Of a stretch of 64,000 nt of DNA, positions 44,632 to 58,300 are shown in pieces. Both the position numbers and the translations under genes were made by a program. The DNA lies in assembly GCF_963678635.1 (NCBI RefSeq), contig NC_087062.1, forward strand, positions 11,886,670 through 11,950,669, in the 5' to 3' direction. Position 1 is the stretch's first letter; each line of letters begins with the position of its first letter. The notes beneath the pieces were generated by a model. That model saw only the letters and a list, made by a program, of their open reading frames with translations. It was not told where the DNA came from and made no database searches. This DNA is from Symsagittifera roscoffensis (Eukaryota; Xenacoelomorpha; Acoela; Convolutidae).

Positions 44632-47600
44632 TTTGCAGTTTGATAGTGTTTGTTGGAAATTACAAAGGAAAAAAGAGAGCAACTATATCTGAAAATAGAT
44701 TCAACTCAAATAAGAACAAAGGGGAAACAGCACAAGTACACAACACTTGCTTAGCTGGCCTTCGTAACGGATTATTTCTTACCGAGTAACAGATACAAAA
44801 AAGGAAGACACGATACGATGACTCATTAAAAACAGCTACTGGAATATTCATAACTTAGCCGAAAAACTTATACGCCGACGGGTGTTTAACCAGAACCTGA
44901 AATCCAATAAAATTGAGCAAAGCCTCAGTACCGTCAGTGAGTAATGAAAAAAGATCATTGAATAAAACTATGCTCGATTTTAGTGTCGATCGGCTAAAAA
45001 GTCTCGTCATGAAAAAAGTTTCTATTTCCGTGCCACTGAACCCAAACTGGGAAAAATAAAAAGTGTCTTGGCAAATAAATCCATTAAGAAATGTTGCTAC
45101 AATTCCGGACTTTTCGTTCCATGACAATCACTATAAAGCCGCGGCTGTAGATAGTCCCTAGCTTTATTTTTAGGAATCAAAGTGGCAACTTTTCCAGTCA
45201 GGTAGAACAATATAATGATAGGCGAGATATAAAAGCTTCAATAAAATTCTGAACTCGTGGAATTCCTTGATTTTACATGCCAGAGCGGCAGACAAAATAA
45301 AGTACATGTTTTGTCTACCACCCAAGGGACCCCAACGCGAGCCTGGTTACAGAATATTTGACTTACCACGAAAGGTATATAGACAGGAAGCAAATATTGA
45401 ATTACAATGAGCCGAGCTGCGGATATAAAATACTGCCTCGAGCCCGTAACCTGCTTTAAAGTAAATTCGAATTCTTCGTAACTCTTCAGAATCTAGAGCT
45501 CAAGATTGTCTTGCAAGTGATGTACGCTTTAAATCCCGTCTTTATTTTCAAACCACAAAATACCACTAGAACACAAATAAAACATTCTGAATAACCTGTT
45601 GCTGCGATCTGATGATCTGATTACATAACGTGATTTAAAAACGGGAAAACACACTAATTTCTCTTTTTTTTTTTCAAAATATTGGGCAAACTTATTAAAC
45701 GGTGTATAGGAATTATCTTTCTGAAATCATGTCTAAGCCCTCAAATACTGCTCAACATTCATTTTTTGGTCTCTTTCTATTAAATACTGTAAAATATCTG
45801 AACTTCATTCACTCTTGCTCTGATATGACTTGGAAGTTAAACAAACATCAAAAGTTGGTTTCTTGACAACCGAGTAAACATATTTAGAAAGTTATCTTTG
45901 CAATTTGACTCTCAATTAAAAAAGCTTCCATATTGAACCGCACTCGATGGTTTACAAAAACAACTTAATTTGCACGAAAAAAAGGCAATAAAAAAGTTCG
46001 GATCAAGTTAGCATCCCTGCAAAGCGGTTTAGGGGGCGGCTTTTAACTAAGGGGGCGGCTTCTAAATAGGAATTTGCAATTAGTTCTAAATTGGATTTGC
46101 AGCCAGAGTGCCGAGTATTCTCAACCCAGCAAGTACCGACCAATTTCAATCCAATTTGAATAGTGAGAGGGTCAAAAAAGGAAATTTACTTCAATTTGTG
46201 GGGTTGGAGGATGTTTATTTTGTCCAAAAGTTTCTTACACAACAACAGTAGAAAAGGAAGAAATTGATTAACTTAGTCGTAGTCGAACCGATGTGTGAAG
46301 ATATGTAATGATTATAATTCTGGTATCACCTAGAACAACAACACCGTGTTCTGCAAGCAGACTACTTAAATTTCTTGATGGTCGGTCAGTGCAAAAAAGT
46401 GCTGAAGACAAAAGGTGCATACGGCTGCGTCTCGTAAAAGATAACCATGAATTCACTATCCAAACTTCAGAATTTATAAACTATTTGCTCAAAAATATTG
46501 GTTTAACTTATCCAATTTATCAATAAGAGTTCATTTGAAGATTATGACAAAGGAGATTTTGAGTTGAAAAAATGACCAAGTAATTTAAAAGCGGATTTTT
46601 GTCTGCTGCCTGACCTGTCTTTTAGCAGGTCGTCTGCGTTCTGCCAAGTAGCACAGTACAACTAATGTTGCAAGAATTAATGCAGTCTTGTAATGCCTAA
46701 AAAATCAAATGGAAAAAGAAGTCTCCTTGTGAAAGAAGGTCACAGCACAGCAATTGCATATTTCCTACGCATGCAGTCTAATGCAAACTGATCATTTAAT
46801 AACGTAGACTGTACCGATGGCAAATTTAATTGTTAGAATTTTTTGAACACAGACGAAGCGGAGCGCTTCGCATCACTTGAGATACAATGCAAGTGCAGTA
46901 TTGCAAGCTAGCGAGTAGAAAAGGAGATTTGAACAAAAGATAACGTAAATTTTAAACAACTTTTTTTTGGAAAAACTATAAATTTCAATTTCAGAGAAAC
47001 AGCCGAAACTAAAACACCAGCTTAAAATAAAAATTTAATATTTACCGAAAGGCCACAACGCCGTGAGCACGTTGATAGACGCCCATTGAGTCTAAAACAA
47101 ACATAAAAAAATAAACAACTTTTTTTAAATCAATGAAAAAATCACTTCACAAGGCCAATACAAGCTTAAAATCAAAAATTTAATATTTACCGAAAAGCCA
47201 CTACGCCGACAGCACGTTGATAGACACCAATTGAGCCAAAAACAAACCAAAAAAGCCATAAACAACTTTTTAAAAAAATCAAAGAAAAAAATCACTTCAC
47301 AAGGCCAATAAAACGAGCCAAAACTACTTTAATTGAAAAAAAATTTAAATCGAAATCCGAAAAAAAACAGGACGAGTTATGATCGTCAAAAATGTTTATT
47401 GTTTCAATAATTAACAAATTCCAAGCTTTGGAAATTGAGCCGACAAAAATAAGCAGACAAACAATAGTCCGGTAAATCAATTTTTCTAGGAAAAAAATAG
47501 ATTTCACTCATACTGAAAAACAAACAAGATCCGGTTGGGATTCGGACATCGTTAAAAGTGCTCTAAAACATTAAAATTAGGGAAAATAGCAGATCATACA

Positions 47601-48900
47601 GACATGCCTCGAAAGAAATTCAATTCCAGAAAATTACTACTGAAAAACATAATTTGAGCCTAGAAAATATTTATTGGACCAAATATTGGAATTACTGCCG
47701 CTGTTACACGATGAGCAGCACAGATAAACACAAAGCGCAAAAAAGTGCACGTAAAAAAAAACTTTGAAACTTTGAGCCGAGGGCATCAAGATTTTCAAGG
47801 GGATAAACCAATGTTAGAAACCCCAATATCTCAATAGTTTCTTCTGTTTTCTTATAGTATCTTACTTTAAAACAAGAAAACTCTTTTTACTTCTTCGGTC
47901 TCAGCCAAAATAGTTTCATTCTCAGCTGTTTTTATTTTCAGCTCATCACATGTCTTCTAAATATGTCAGATTCCTAGCTCTCAATTAAAATTCAAGCACT
48001 GTGCGTTAAAAATTGAAATGAAACAGACGATGCTGCACTTCGCAAGCACAGGTAACAAACTCGACGAAACACAAAAATAACCCCTGAAACAAATCTGCAC
48101 GAAAACTGGATTGGATCAAACCCACACGCACATCCTAGTCTTTCTCAGTAATTCATTTTAAAGGCAACTAACGCCAAATAATTCCTGCTTTTATGAATCC
48201 TTTACCCATAAATACGAGGCGGAAATGGATGCGTTTCAACTCAGCGGGTATAGTTCATACTATTTGAAATGTTCCAATGAAAACCAATGTTAGTACGAGG
48301 ACATAAACCGAACTCAAAACGGAAAGCAGCAAGCAATATAATAAAACATGACGGACCTCATGTAGAAAATTAAGTGGACTAGCATTGCGCTGCTTGAGTA
48401 AACAAAAAGATTGTAAATTTCTTTCGCAAGTTTTTTAGGACTTGCGAACTTCGACTTACACAGAGGCGACTAGCCTACTGCGAGATTCAAACTTCAGATA
48501 ATTCAAAGTATCCGAGAGTTGCGGAATGGGAGTTAGTTCACAAAATAATAAGTATCCGTCATTGTTTTTTAATCTTGGCATTCCTGTGGATATTTCTCAG
48601 CTTTATTTTATAAAAAAAAAATATTTTCTTTTATTCAAACACGTAATTTGCAGCCCTGAAGTTTCGCTTGAACATGTCTAAATTATTAATCTAAATTAGA
48701 TTAAGATTATAAAAAAGGGAGCTATTCTCATGCGCGAAGGAACGAATATGCGAAAATTCTCAAGCAATCAACACCCTGCATATTTGCCAAATCTGACTGA
48801 ATTTATCGCTTATTTCGTGAATTTTTGAATACTGAGCTCTGATTGGCTGAAATTTTTTTTCGCACATTCGATCCATCGCGCACGCTCCATCCCTTCAAAT
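44632..48900. other. Intergenic, upstream of beta-tubulin
   Basis: 4.3 kb without a recognised gene. It contains the tubulin promoter side, a tandem repeat at 47017-47308, two 16-bp GGGGGCGGCTT repeats at about 46029-46068, and a GCGAAGCGGAGCGCTTCGC inverted repeat near 46855. Short ORFs such as 44855-45127 and 46268-46526 have no motif. Confidence 0.45.
47017..47308. repeat. Tandem repeat, about 145-bp unit, two copies
   Basis: Both copies contain AATTTAATATTTACCGAAA, GCACGTTGATAGAC, AACAACTTTTT and CACTTCACAAGGCCAATA in the same order, at offsets of about 143-147 bp. Non-coding. Confidence 0.8.
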
Positions 48901-48902
48901 TA

Positions 48903-49631
48903 CAGTGCTGATTTAAATTAACCCGACAAAACGAGCTAAACTTGAAATTTAAAACGCGTTTTTCTCAAATTGGGTTGAGTTTAGGTGAAAACTTATGAAG
49001 ACAAAACTTGCTTAAAATTTTAGCAGAATTTATGTTGTAATTTGTTTTGCGAAATTCGGGCCTCAAAATTTACCCCAAAAATGGGTCATTTTGGCTTTTT
49101 TAGTTAATCAAAAATTACGCCAAAAATACCCTGTCGATCACAGACATAATTATATCAAAGTGAGCCCCTTACGTAGCCCAACAAACTTTAAGAAGGGTAT
49201 ATTCTCCAGAAAAAAATTGCAAACCGTTCAAAAATTGTTTTTAAATAAAAAGTTGGTATTTTATATAGTAAAAACGACCTTTTTGTCTATCAAATAAAAA
49301 TAAATTAACTTAAACAATGTTTTGGAGAATATATCCTTCTTAAAGTTTGTTGGACTACGTAAGGGGCTCATTTTGATATAATTATGTCTGTGATCGACAG
49401 GGTATTTTTGGCGTAATTTTTGATTAACTAAAAAAGCCAAAATGACCCATTTTTGGGGTAAAATTTTGGGCTCGAAATTCGCAAAACAAATTACACCATA
49501 TAAATTCTGCTAAAATTTTAAGCAAGTTTTGTCTTCATAAGTTTTCACCTAAACTCAACCCAATTTGAGAAAAACGCGATTTTAAGTTTCAAATTTAACG
49601 CATTTTGTCCGGTTAATTTAAATCAGCACTG
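48903..49631. mobile_element. Mariner-like palindromic MITE, 729 bp
   Basis: Begins CAGTGCTGATTTAAATTAAC and ends with its inverted complement, flanked on each side by TA, the Tc1/mariner target duplication. The inverted arms run about 300 bp each (48903-49207 and 49322-49631) around a short centre, so nearly the whole element is a hairpin. No transposase ORF. It is related to the intron elements at 30859 and 32641. Confidence 0.88.
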
Positions 49632-49972
49632 TAGATCCATCGGAAATTAATTTTAAGGGAATAAGATTCCTATTTTCTTACAAATTACTTAAGAAATCAA
49701 ACGTACAAATTAACACTCAAGTATCAAGCTATGTTTATAGTTGCTTACTAAAAATACAATTTATTTGACTGATTTCCAGACGCTAGACGCTTTGGGAGTT
49801 TTTATCTGATGTTTAATCCCCATTCATTTTTATTGTTTATACATTATAAACCACATGACAGGTTAGTGGTCTCAAGAACTTTATGCCTATTGTTACTTCT
49901 CAAACCGTTTAGAATTAAAACGATTTACCCACAATGGAAATGACCAACATACGAGCCATCCAGCTCTTCGCG

Positions 49973-50088
49973 GAGAACCGCTGTTGTACCCGTGGTTAAG
50001 ATTAACATGCATTTTTTTTAGTATTTTCTAGACTGGGTAATGTTGCCACACCCTCAAGCAACGAGCACTGATCATGATGGACCTCGAA
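49973..50088. repeat. Dispersed repeat R3, copy 1
   Basis: GAGAACCGCTGTTG, then ACATGCATTTTT, then a GTTGC-CACCCT-CAAGCAACG stretch. It matches 52714-52823 in order and spacing. Class unknown. Confidence 0.6.
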
Positions 50089-51911
50089 CAGCCGACCTTT
50101 CGATTGAGCCCGCTCATGTCAGACCGCGAGAAATGAAACCCATGAAGCAAAAGTCGCATCAAATGTAGCACACAACTTTTGCATGTTTATATTTGGATTA
50201 TAATTAGAAAAAAATACATCCAATTTTTTTGCTTGTGAGAAATTTGAAAGCATAAAACCAAATTATGGAATAATAATGCATTTCAAAAAAAATTGAAAGA
50301 TTTAATGAGTTGGAAAATTTCTGAAATGCAGTTTTTAAAATTGTACTGTTCTTTGAACCAAAAAACTTTTAGTTTCAATTGATGAATTAAAAACTCATCA
50401 ACTGTGTCAACCAATTACTAATCAAAATAAGCATATAAAAATACCCGATGTAGCCTACTAACTCAAAAAAGCCACAAAAAGTAGCACAAATATTTGGGAC
50501 CTAGGTTGGAAAAAACGAACTATTACATTCAGGGTCAACCTGAATCAACCGTTATAAAACATAGCCAACAGACAGTTGGAAAGGAGTCAATGGACCAGTG
50601 TGCCCCCTGAGATTTCGAAAAAAAAACGCCCAGGTATTTTTACTCATTATTGAAATCTGAGTCCTCGCAAAATACCATAAAGATCCTATTTTGACCAAAT
50701 TTTCTTCGTCGCAGGCAAATATTTGAGAAAACAGGTCAAAATGCTGTTGCTGGAAACTTTTGGGAAAATGTTGACATAACGAGTTTTTTTAGGCACGCGC
50801 TTCCCTTTTGCAAGGAAACAAACAGATATTGACATTTTCCCTTGAAAAAAAAACTTTCAAGGAGACAGCAGTTTTAATTGTAAATTTTGGAACATTGCAA
50901 TTCATTATTATCAAATTCAAATTTCGTTTAAACTAAACTTCATAATCAAAGCCGTAGTTGATAACTAAGCACGTGTAGTTGATATGAAAGATATGTGATA
51001 AGAAAGGTCGTAAAAAATTTTAGTGGTCGATAAAACGGTATTTTAAGCACCTTCAAAGCATTTTGAATAGTTATTCAATAAAAACGGTTTTCAATACAAA
51101 TTTACCCGATTTTTTGTACAATAGATATACCGTAACCCAAGTATCAGGTTTTCACATCACAAGTCAATAAACCATTCAACCAAATAGAAATATTTACAGT
51201 GTAAAATGATACAGCAATGGCACAGCAATATTCTCTAAGAACAGACACCGCTAAGACGTCTCTGCATAATAAAATAAAATATTGAATAAAATTAGAAATA
51301 ATGAAATCATTTACTGGGTAGCTCTTGAAAATATTGCATTCTTGATATGAACTGAAAACAGCGATTGACATGTGTTTAAGTCAAGAAGTCCTGATTAAGT
51401 AGATTATTTCATTAACCAATTCTAAAGTAAAATAATCTAAAATATACAGAAAAGTTAGGCATCTGATTAAAATAATTCATATCAATTACAAAATTACACA
51501 ATAACATCTTGTCTAGTTTTCAATTCTGATCACTGCCTTCGGATTTCACGCTCCTTCAAACTAGAGTCGTGGCAAACGTTCATCTTTTAGCTCTTTGGAA
51601 CAATTTCGGATCACTTTTTTCGTCGATACAATTTATGAAACATGAAAGATAGAATATTGAGAAGGGCAAAGCTCTTATCTAATGCACTGTTTTCGCTATT
51701 TCCGTGTGAAGTTCAAATGAGTCTGACAAGAGCGAGTGACTGGATGAGTACTCTGTATACGAACTCGTAGTACAAATAATTGTCTACCATCGCTGGACGT
51801 TGGTATCTAAAGCATAAAAAAATAAGGTTTACAACCAGGTAGTTTTTTTACTGTGACAGGGTTATCCCTGATTTTCAGAAAAAATTTTGATGACAAACTA
51901 AAAAATAGTCA

Positions 51912-52170
51912 ACAAATAAAGCCAACAGACAGTTGGAAAAAGAGTCAATGAATGCAAGTAAACAGAAAAAAAAAATGTTTTCTGAAAAATCTAAACTTTC
52001 GAAATTCAAAGAAAAAATATATGGCCTTCAAGCTTTGAGTTTCAAGAAAAATTTATGGTTGACACTTTTGTGATAAATTTAACCCAATTTTAAAATTAGA
52101 AGCCATTCACGTTTTTCGCGACCTTTTAACTTTGCTGTTCGATAGGGTTGTTTGCCTTGCTTTTAAAAAA
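51912..52170. repeat. Dispersed repeat family R1, copy 2
   Basis: Starts at a GCCAACAGACAGTTGGAAAA word, continues through AATGCAAGTAAACAGAAAA, TGACACTTTTGTGATAAATT and TTCACGTTTTTCGCGACC, and ends near TTTGCCTTGCTTTT. It is one of the two longest and best preserved copies here. Confidence 0.65.
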
Positions 52171-52347
52171 GGAAACCAACTGAACTTTAAAAGGAATCAA
52201 AACCTATAAATGAATATCACACTTAATAAAAATGAGATTTAGAACCACGGAATTAAATCATCACTTTTTTCTATGAAAATTATAGGTAAGTTTAAAAAGA
52301 CATTGAGAGTTGGTTTCAACAAAATTCACCGCTTGAAATCCTATAAC

Positions 52348-55300
52348 TTATTGAGAGACGAAGTTTTTTATGATAATCCAGGACACCTTGCAGTCCCTCG
52401 TTACAACTTCTGCCCTTTTAATGACTAACCTAAGAAACGTGAGTACCCTCTGTACATCAATGACCTCTTCATGTTCTATGAGGGTGAGCATGATTTCGGA
52501 GAGCATGAATGCGCCACTACCTCCACTCCCAGTAGCACAGTGGACCACCAGAGGAAGTGAGTCGATTCCCTCTTCACGCAAGTGTTGCCGGATCGACCTA
52601 GAATCAAATATGTTGTCAAGGTTTACAATGCTCGACAAAATGCCAGGAACAGATTCGTAAAATCAGTTATCCACTAGAAAAAGGAATAACTAACCAGCGA
52701 ATCACTCTTACGGGAGAACCGCTGTTGAGTTATATAAAAATCTACATGCATTTTTAGCTTTTTTCATGAGCTGAGAAAGGTTGCATCACCCTTCAGCAAC
52801 GGACACAAATCGTCAGGAACTTCGATATTCTCCCAGGTTTCCAAAATTAAGAGCATAAGATTTGCAACAAGACTTCGGAAAAATCCTAGAAAGTTCGCTC
52901 CGTTAAGAACTCTTCCAATAAATATTTAACTACAAACCTGACTTCGTTGAGGAATCGGATGAACTTGGATATGAGGTCTGGAGAGGAGAGGTGCTGTAGC
53001 TTTGCCTTGTTCGGCGACTGAGAGGGGGGTTTGGGAGGGAGGAGGAGGGGTAATTCCAGGAACTGCAGATGCCACACCACCCTGCTCTCCATCTCTCGTC
53101 TGTTGTTTAGCTGAAAAAAAAAATCAAATTAACACTTCTCATAAATAGAACTCCCAAGATAGGCAGAACTCCCAAACTGCCAAGAAATTTTAAAACAAAA
53201 TCAAGCATTCTCGAACGCATCACAAATAACATTTTATTCAATTTTTTGGTTGGGTTAAAAAGTCTTACCTTCAGAGTAGTTGCGATACAATATTCTGTCA
53301 ATTGCACATTCTCGGCCTTCACTGAAATATATCCGAACTCCACCGTCTCTCCAGCCTTGTATGGCTTGTACCTGGCACAGTAGCTGGACTGGGTGTCCAT
53401 TGTATGTTCTGTGTCGTTATCCCCTTCCCATTGTCCGTTCGTGGGGTGAGGATGGGGGTCTTGTCCAGGAGTTTGGGGGGACATCATGACTATCAGGGCA
53501 GCTTGCTTCTCCCACACCATCTGCCAGAAGTCCACACACGTTCTATTCAATCAGACTTTGATTTAATCGCAAGCGTAATCAATAGAGAATAAACTTTTTC
53601 ATCTTAATGAAACGCCTGTCATAAACTTCATACATATATACATAAATCATTATCTTTTGAAGCTCAACCATAGAAACTATACATAGATTTATTTTGAAAA
53701 ATTGAGTTGAAAAAAAGTACTGGATATTTTTAGGGGTAATTTTTACGTAGTTTATGTTCGTATTGGATGATGTTCATAAACAGCCCTTGAAACATTGGGA
53801 ATCATTTACCCAGCGGCAACTAAGGCAAACAAAAACTGGGCCGACCCCTGTTGCGCCTGAAACTCGTCACAAAAAATTTTTTGAGCCAGAAACTTTTGTA
53901 TCTCTTTTTACGACCCACCGGTACTGAAACGCAAAACAACGCAATAAAAGTTGACTAAGCCGATGTATTGCAAGCAGAAACCATTTAACCAAAAAAGACT
54001 GCAAAAAAAACAGCCAACAGACAATTGGAAAACGGTAATGAACGCAAGGAAAAAGAAAATCAGACTTGCAAATTTCAAAATTAAAAATTCATGGCTTTAT
54101 GGCCTTGAATTTTTCTAGAACAAAACCTATTTGACGCTTTTTAGATAAAATAAGCCCGATTTGAGAAAACCGGATCAATTGGTATAAAAATTTTCAGCTG
54201 GGAAATCTGAGAGCTAGAATTAACTTTCGAAATTAATTCATTCACGTTTTTCGTGACCTTGACACTTTTGGTGATCGATAGCGGAGTGTTCCTTCCCTTC
54301 AACTAAGAAAATGAAGTAAACTTAAAGGAAATCGAAAGTCAAATCGCGAAAAACCAAATAAAAAATCAGCAAGATTTATATGTCAGTATTCACTACGTTC
54401 ATGACTCTCAATTATTCAAAATCAGACTATTCAGTTCAAATCCAAACAGAATCGACGGAAACCCAGACGAAAACCACGAACCCGAAAAAATTTGTTCAAA
54501 AATTTAACTGAAAAAAATAACCGCCTGAAACGAACTCGACCTAAACTTTACCTAACCCAAAAGAGAGTAGTTATGTTAATGATTTTAAGAAATTGAGCAT
54601 GCTTACAATTTTTACTATATTGACCAGTCTGATATTAAATTTGTTTAAGGGGGAAAGTCTAGGACAGGTTGGAGCACCCTTGCTAATCACAAGAGTAAAG
54701 AAATATCAGATTTGAAAAGAATAGAGAAAAAAATAGCCAACAGACACTGACGAAGCTGAGCTTCGCACCACTTGCGATACAAATCAAGAAAGCCGCTAAA
54801 TCAGAAAAAAAATAGAAAGAGTCGATCAAACTAGATCTATCAAAAACTAAGGCTAGTCATTACGAGGCCAAATTGTGCATTTTGTGAATTGTGTGCAGAT
54901 TCCGCAACAAGGACACTCCCTTTGTTTTTCTTTTCTTATGTTTAGTTTCTTCGATTGTTCCGACAAAATTTTAACATGTTCAAAGACTTGTCTCTGGAAT
55001 CCAGGAACATACAGTCACAAAAATTGTGCGACAACCCACTTTGGCCTTGTAATGAGTTTGCAAATTAAAAAAGAAAAAAATACCAAGAAAATGGAATGGA
55101 ATGTGCATCGGAAGAAAACTTTTTCCGCTCGTCGAAAGACGCAATATGGTCATTAAACCGATAGGACAAAACCTAACAAGCCAAAAAGGAAAATCAACAA
55201 AAAACAAAATTGTTGTCATGAAAAATTTGAACTAGAATTTCTATGAATATTTTTAGCACTTTGTGCGATCCAGAGGTGAGCGTAAAAATCTGATTCTTTT

Positions 55301-58300
55301 GAAACAGCTCAAAATTAGGTCACTAAGCCAACAAAAGAAGGCCGAACTTAATTCGGAAGAAAAATTTTTAAGCACAAAAAAGAGAAAACATAAGTCAAGG
55401 TTAGTAAAACTACAAACATCAGAGATAAATCAGAGCAGTAAAAGCAACTATAATATAAGAAAAAATTTACAATATGACTATTAAGCCGACAACATAAGCG
55501 GACAAATAATGAGCTGAATGGAAGATTTCCCATTTGAAAAAAAAACAGGTCTTGTGAGACACGAACCTAGGACCTTTGCCGTCCCAGGCGTATTCGTTAT
55601 CTCCAGACCAAGTGCCAGAGACACAAAGAAATAATAATTAATTAGGAACTGAACCTAAATTTACCATTTCTAATTTTGACACAGGCGAAGCTGAGATTCT
55701 CACCACTTGCGCTACAAATATGAATGTTATGAAAATCAAACGGAGAAAAATTCAAAAAATCGTTTTTGTCAATGAAAATTGTGACAAAAGCCCATAATAT
55801 CCGGAACAAAATTGTCTACACCATTCGAAACTCTACAAAAAAGCCAAGTTTTCAAAACAACTAAGCAGACAAAAAAAGCAGACAGACAATTACCTAAATT
55901 AGCCGACAAAAAAAACAGACGGACGATAATCCGAAGAAGTACAAAAACTCTAGTTTGCAACAAAGGGCCCGGCCGGATTCGAACCTCAAATATTTACCAT
56001 CTCAATCAGTTGTTTTACCTCTACTCCAGATGCGCCGGATGGTTATTGGGATTCGAATTCATAACTAAAGAAACCCTTCAGGCTGAAAAGAAATTCAGAA
56101 AAATTCTAAACTGTCAAATCCCTTCTCCCGTCAGAATACACACGCGCGCGCAAGAACTTTTTTCGGACGTAATGACGCAATAAGAGGCCACTAAGTTGAT
56201 ATTAATTAGGCCGAAATTTATAAAGCCGCTAAAAAGATGAAAAAAAGTGAAATTTTAACAAATCGAGCTGGTTAAATTACAACCAATGTGAAAAGCAAAT
56301 TTCGATTTAGCCAGATTTTTAAAATGCTAAAACAACTGAAATTAAAACTGCTTACTGCTAGAATAAACGATTCTTCTGCTGAGGACTTCTTCACAACGGG
56401 AAACATTGACAAGCCAAAGCCTAATTTCGGTCTAAAGCTCAAAATTAAGAAATGATCATTTAACGGACTTACCCATCCAATGGGTTCTGTGTGCTGATGT
56501 ATCTGAAAGTGGTTCCCGCTATTTTTGTTTTGATCCAAGAGGCATTAATGTATCCAACATGATTGTTCAACTCCCTGCAGGGACTCAATTTCACTCTCGT
56601 GTCATCATAAGGCAGGCACTCTGAAAACCGATTTCTGTTGTAATTTTCACTCATCTTGGCCACTGAAAACTTCGCAGTGCTTTTCATAACCTGAACTGCT
56701 CCGAACTCATGTCGCAACGAACCCTCAATCAATTTTCTCTCCATATAGCTACGTCTCGTATCACCCTGGAACGCTGGGTTATTCCGACGAAGTTCCAGTC
56801 TTTCGGGGTCACTGTACGGATGCGTATCACCATCATAATCACTGAACCTATCCAGTTGATCTGTACTTTTGAACTTAGCTAGCGGACTGATACTCCAGGT
56901 TGAATTATTCGCGTTGTTTCCAGCAACTGATAGCTTCTGATGACTGCTAATTACTTGTACCGGTGCCGTGTGATAATCCGTTGGCTGCTGGTTAAAACTA
57001 GACCTAGGAGTTTTATCAACTGATTCTGCAAATTGAACTTCGGCTGTATCGGCTAAGTTTTCGAACGACTTGTGTGAAACAAGTTGCGGAGACACCGGTC
57101 TTGCATTGCTACTCAAATTTCCCATCGTAGGTTGATGATGCTCAGAAGGTGCTTAAAAACAATTCAGTCATCATAAAAAATAGCACGAATAGAAGTAAAA
57201 AAAATAGCACGAGTAAAAAATGGAAGATACAATTCCATTAGTTTGGGATAAATAACGAACAGAAATAGAGGTGGAAAGGTGTGAAAGAGCGTTTTAACAG
57301 ATGATGATTACCTGCTGTATATATTTGTAATGCGGAACAACCATAGCTTCAAAAATACAACTATGTGCATTAAAATCAAGCCATGTGGCGACCTCTAAAG
57401 TAATTGAAACAGAAAGCGAAGCATACATCGCATCTTATCTGCCCTATTATTCTTCTACGACACAATGCTTTGATTAAGTGTTATCAAAATGAAAGCAGGA
57501 AAGCTTCGATCTTAAAACGACAACGTATAAGGGATACTCAAAAGACTGAGAAAATATTTCCTGGTACAGCAACTACGACCTGTATTCGGACGGAAACTCG
57601 TTTTTATTATTGACCAAAGAGATGCCGGTCAAAGTTAGATGAAAATTGCCCAGAAAAGAAACTTTTACACGGCGGCGAAGTTGCACTTCGCATACAAAAA
57701 AAATGACCGATAAAGCTACTCGGAAAAACTGAATGAGTAAAATTTAAAGTCTACAAAATTTCTTCACTGACGCACTCCAATTATGAGTCTACATAATTGC
57801 TAAGTGACGCAAGCCAATTATGACGCATTAACAGTACCAGTCAATTTGAAAAAAAAAGAGAAATTTACCAAGTAACATTCTTCAGTTTAAAGAGTGGACG
57901 CATTTTAACTAGTATACAAAAAAAAACATCCGACCCTGCCCAGGTTCGAACCCTCTTATTTTGTTGCTGGTCTCCTTCCCTACATCTACGCTACAGAGCC
58001 ATGATACCTTGAAGCTAAAGTGATATTTGTAAAATAATAGTTTGTGTTCATATCTTTAGCATTGGCTGTACTTAATAGCTGGATCAAAATGAACACTTTC
58101 AAAATGACTTTCAATTGCATCGCAACAATATTTGCGACTTAGGTTGGAAAAAAAGGATAGTTCATACTATAGCACAAGCTATGCTTGTGTAATTATTGAC
58201 TAAAGAAATGCCGATCAAAGTTAGATAAAAATTGCCCAGAAAAGAAACTTTTACACAGCATCGAAGTTGCACTTCGCATACAAAAAAATGACCGATAACG

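Larger units (their letters stand above)
49632..52347. other. Intergenic between the MITE and the phosphatase-like gene
   Basis: No gene recognised. Holds one copy each of dispersed repeats at 49973-50088 and 51912-52170, and a GCCAACAGACAGTTGGAAA word at about 50566 that belongs to the latter family. Confidence 0.45.

Noticed and set aside
47017..47308. CRISPR-like repeat array
   Set aside because: Only two diverged 145-bp units in a eukaryotic genome; a plain tandem duplication.
57934..58002. A tRNA gene on the minus strand
   Set aside because: A and B boxes are present but the acceptor and anticodon stems do not pair well, and the unit is tandemly repeated with extra sequence, so a SINE is a better explanation.
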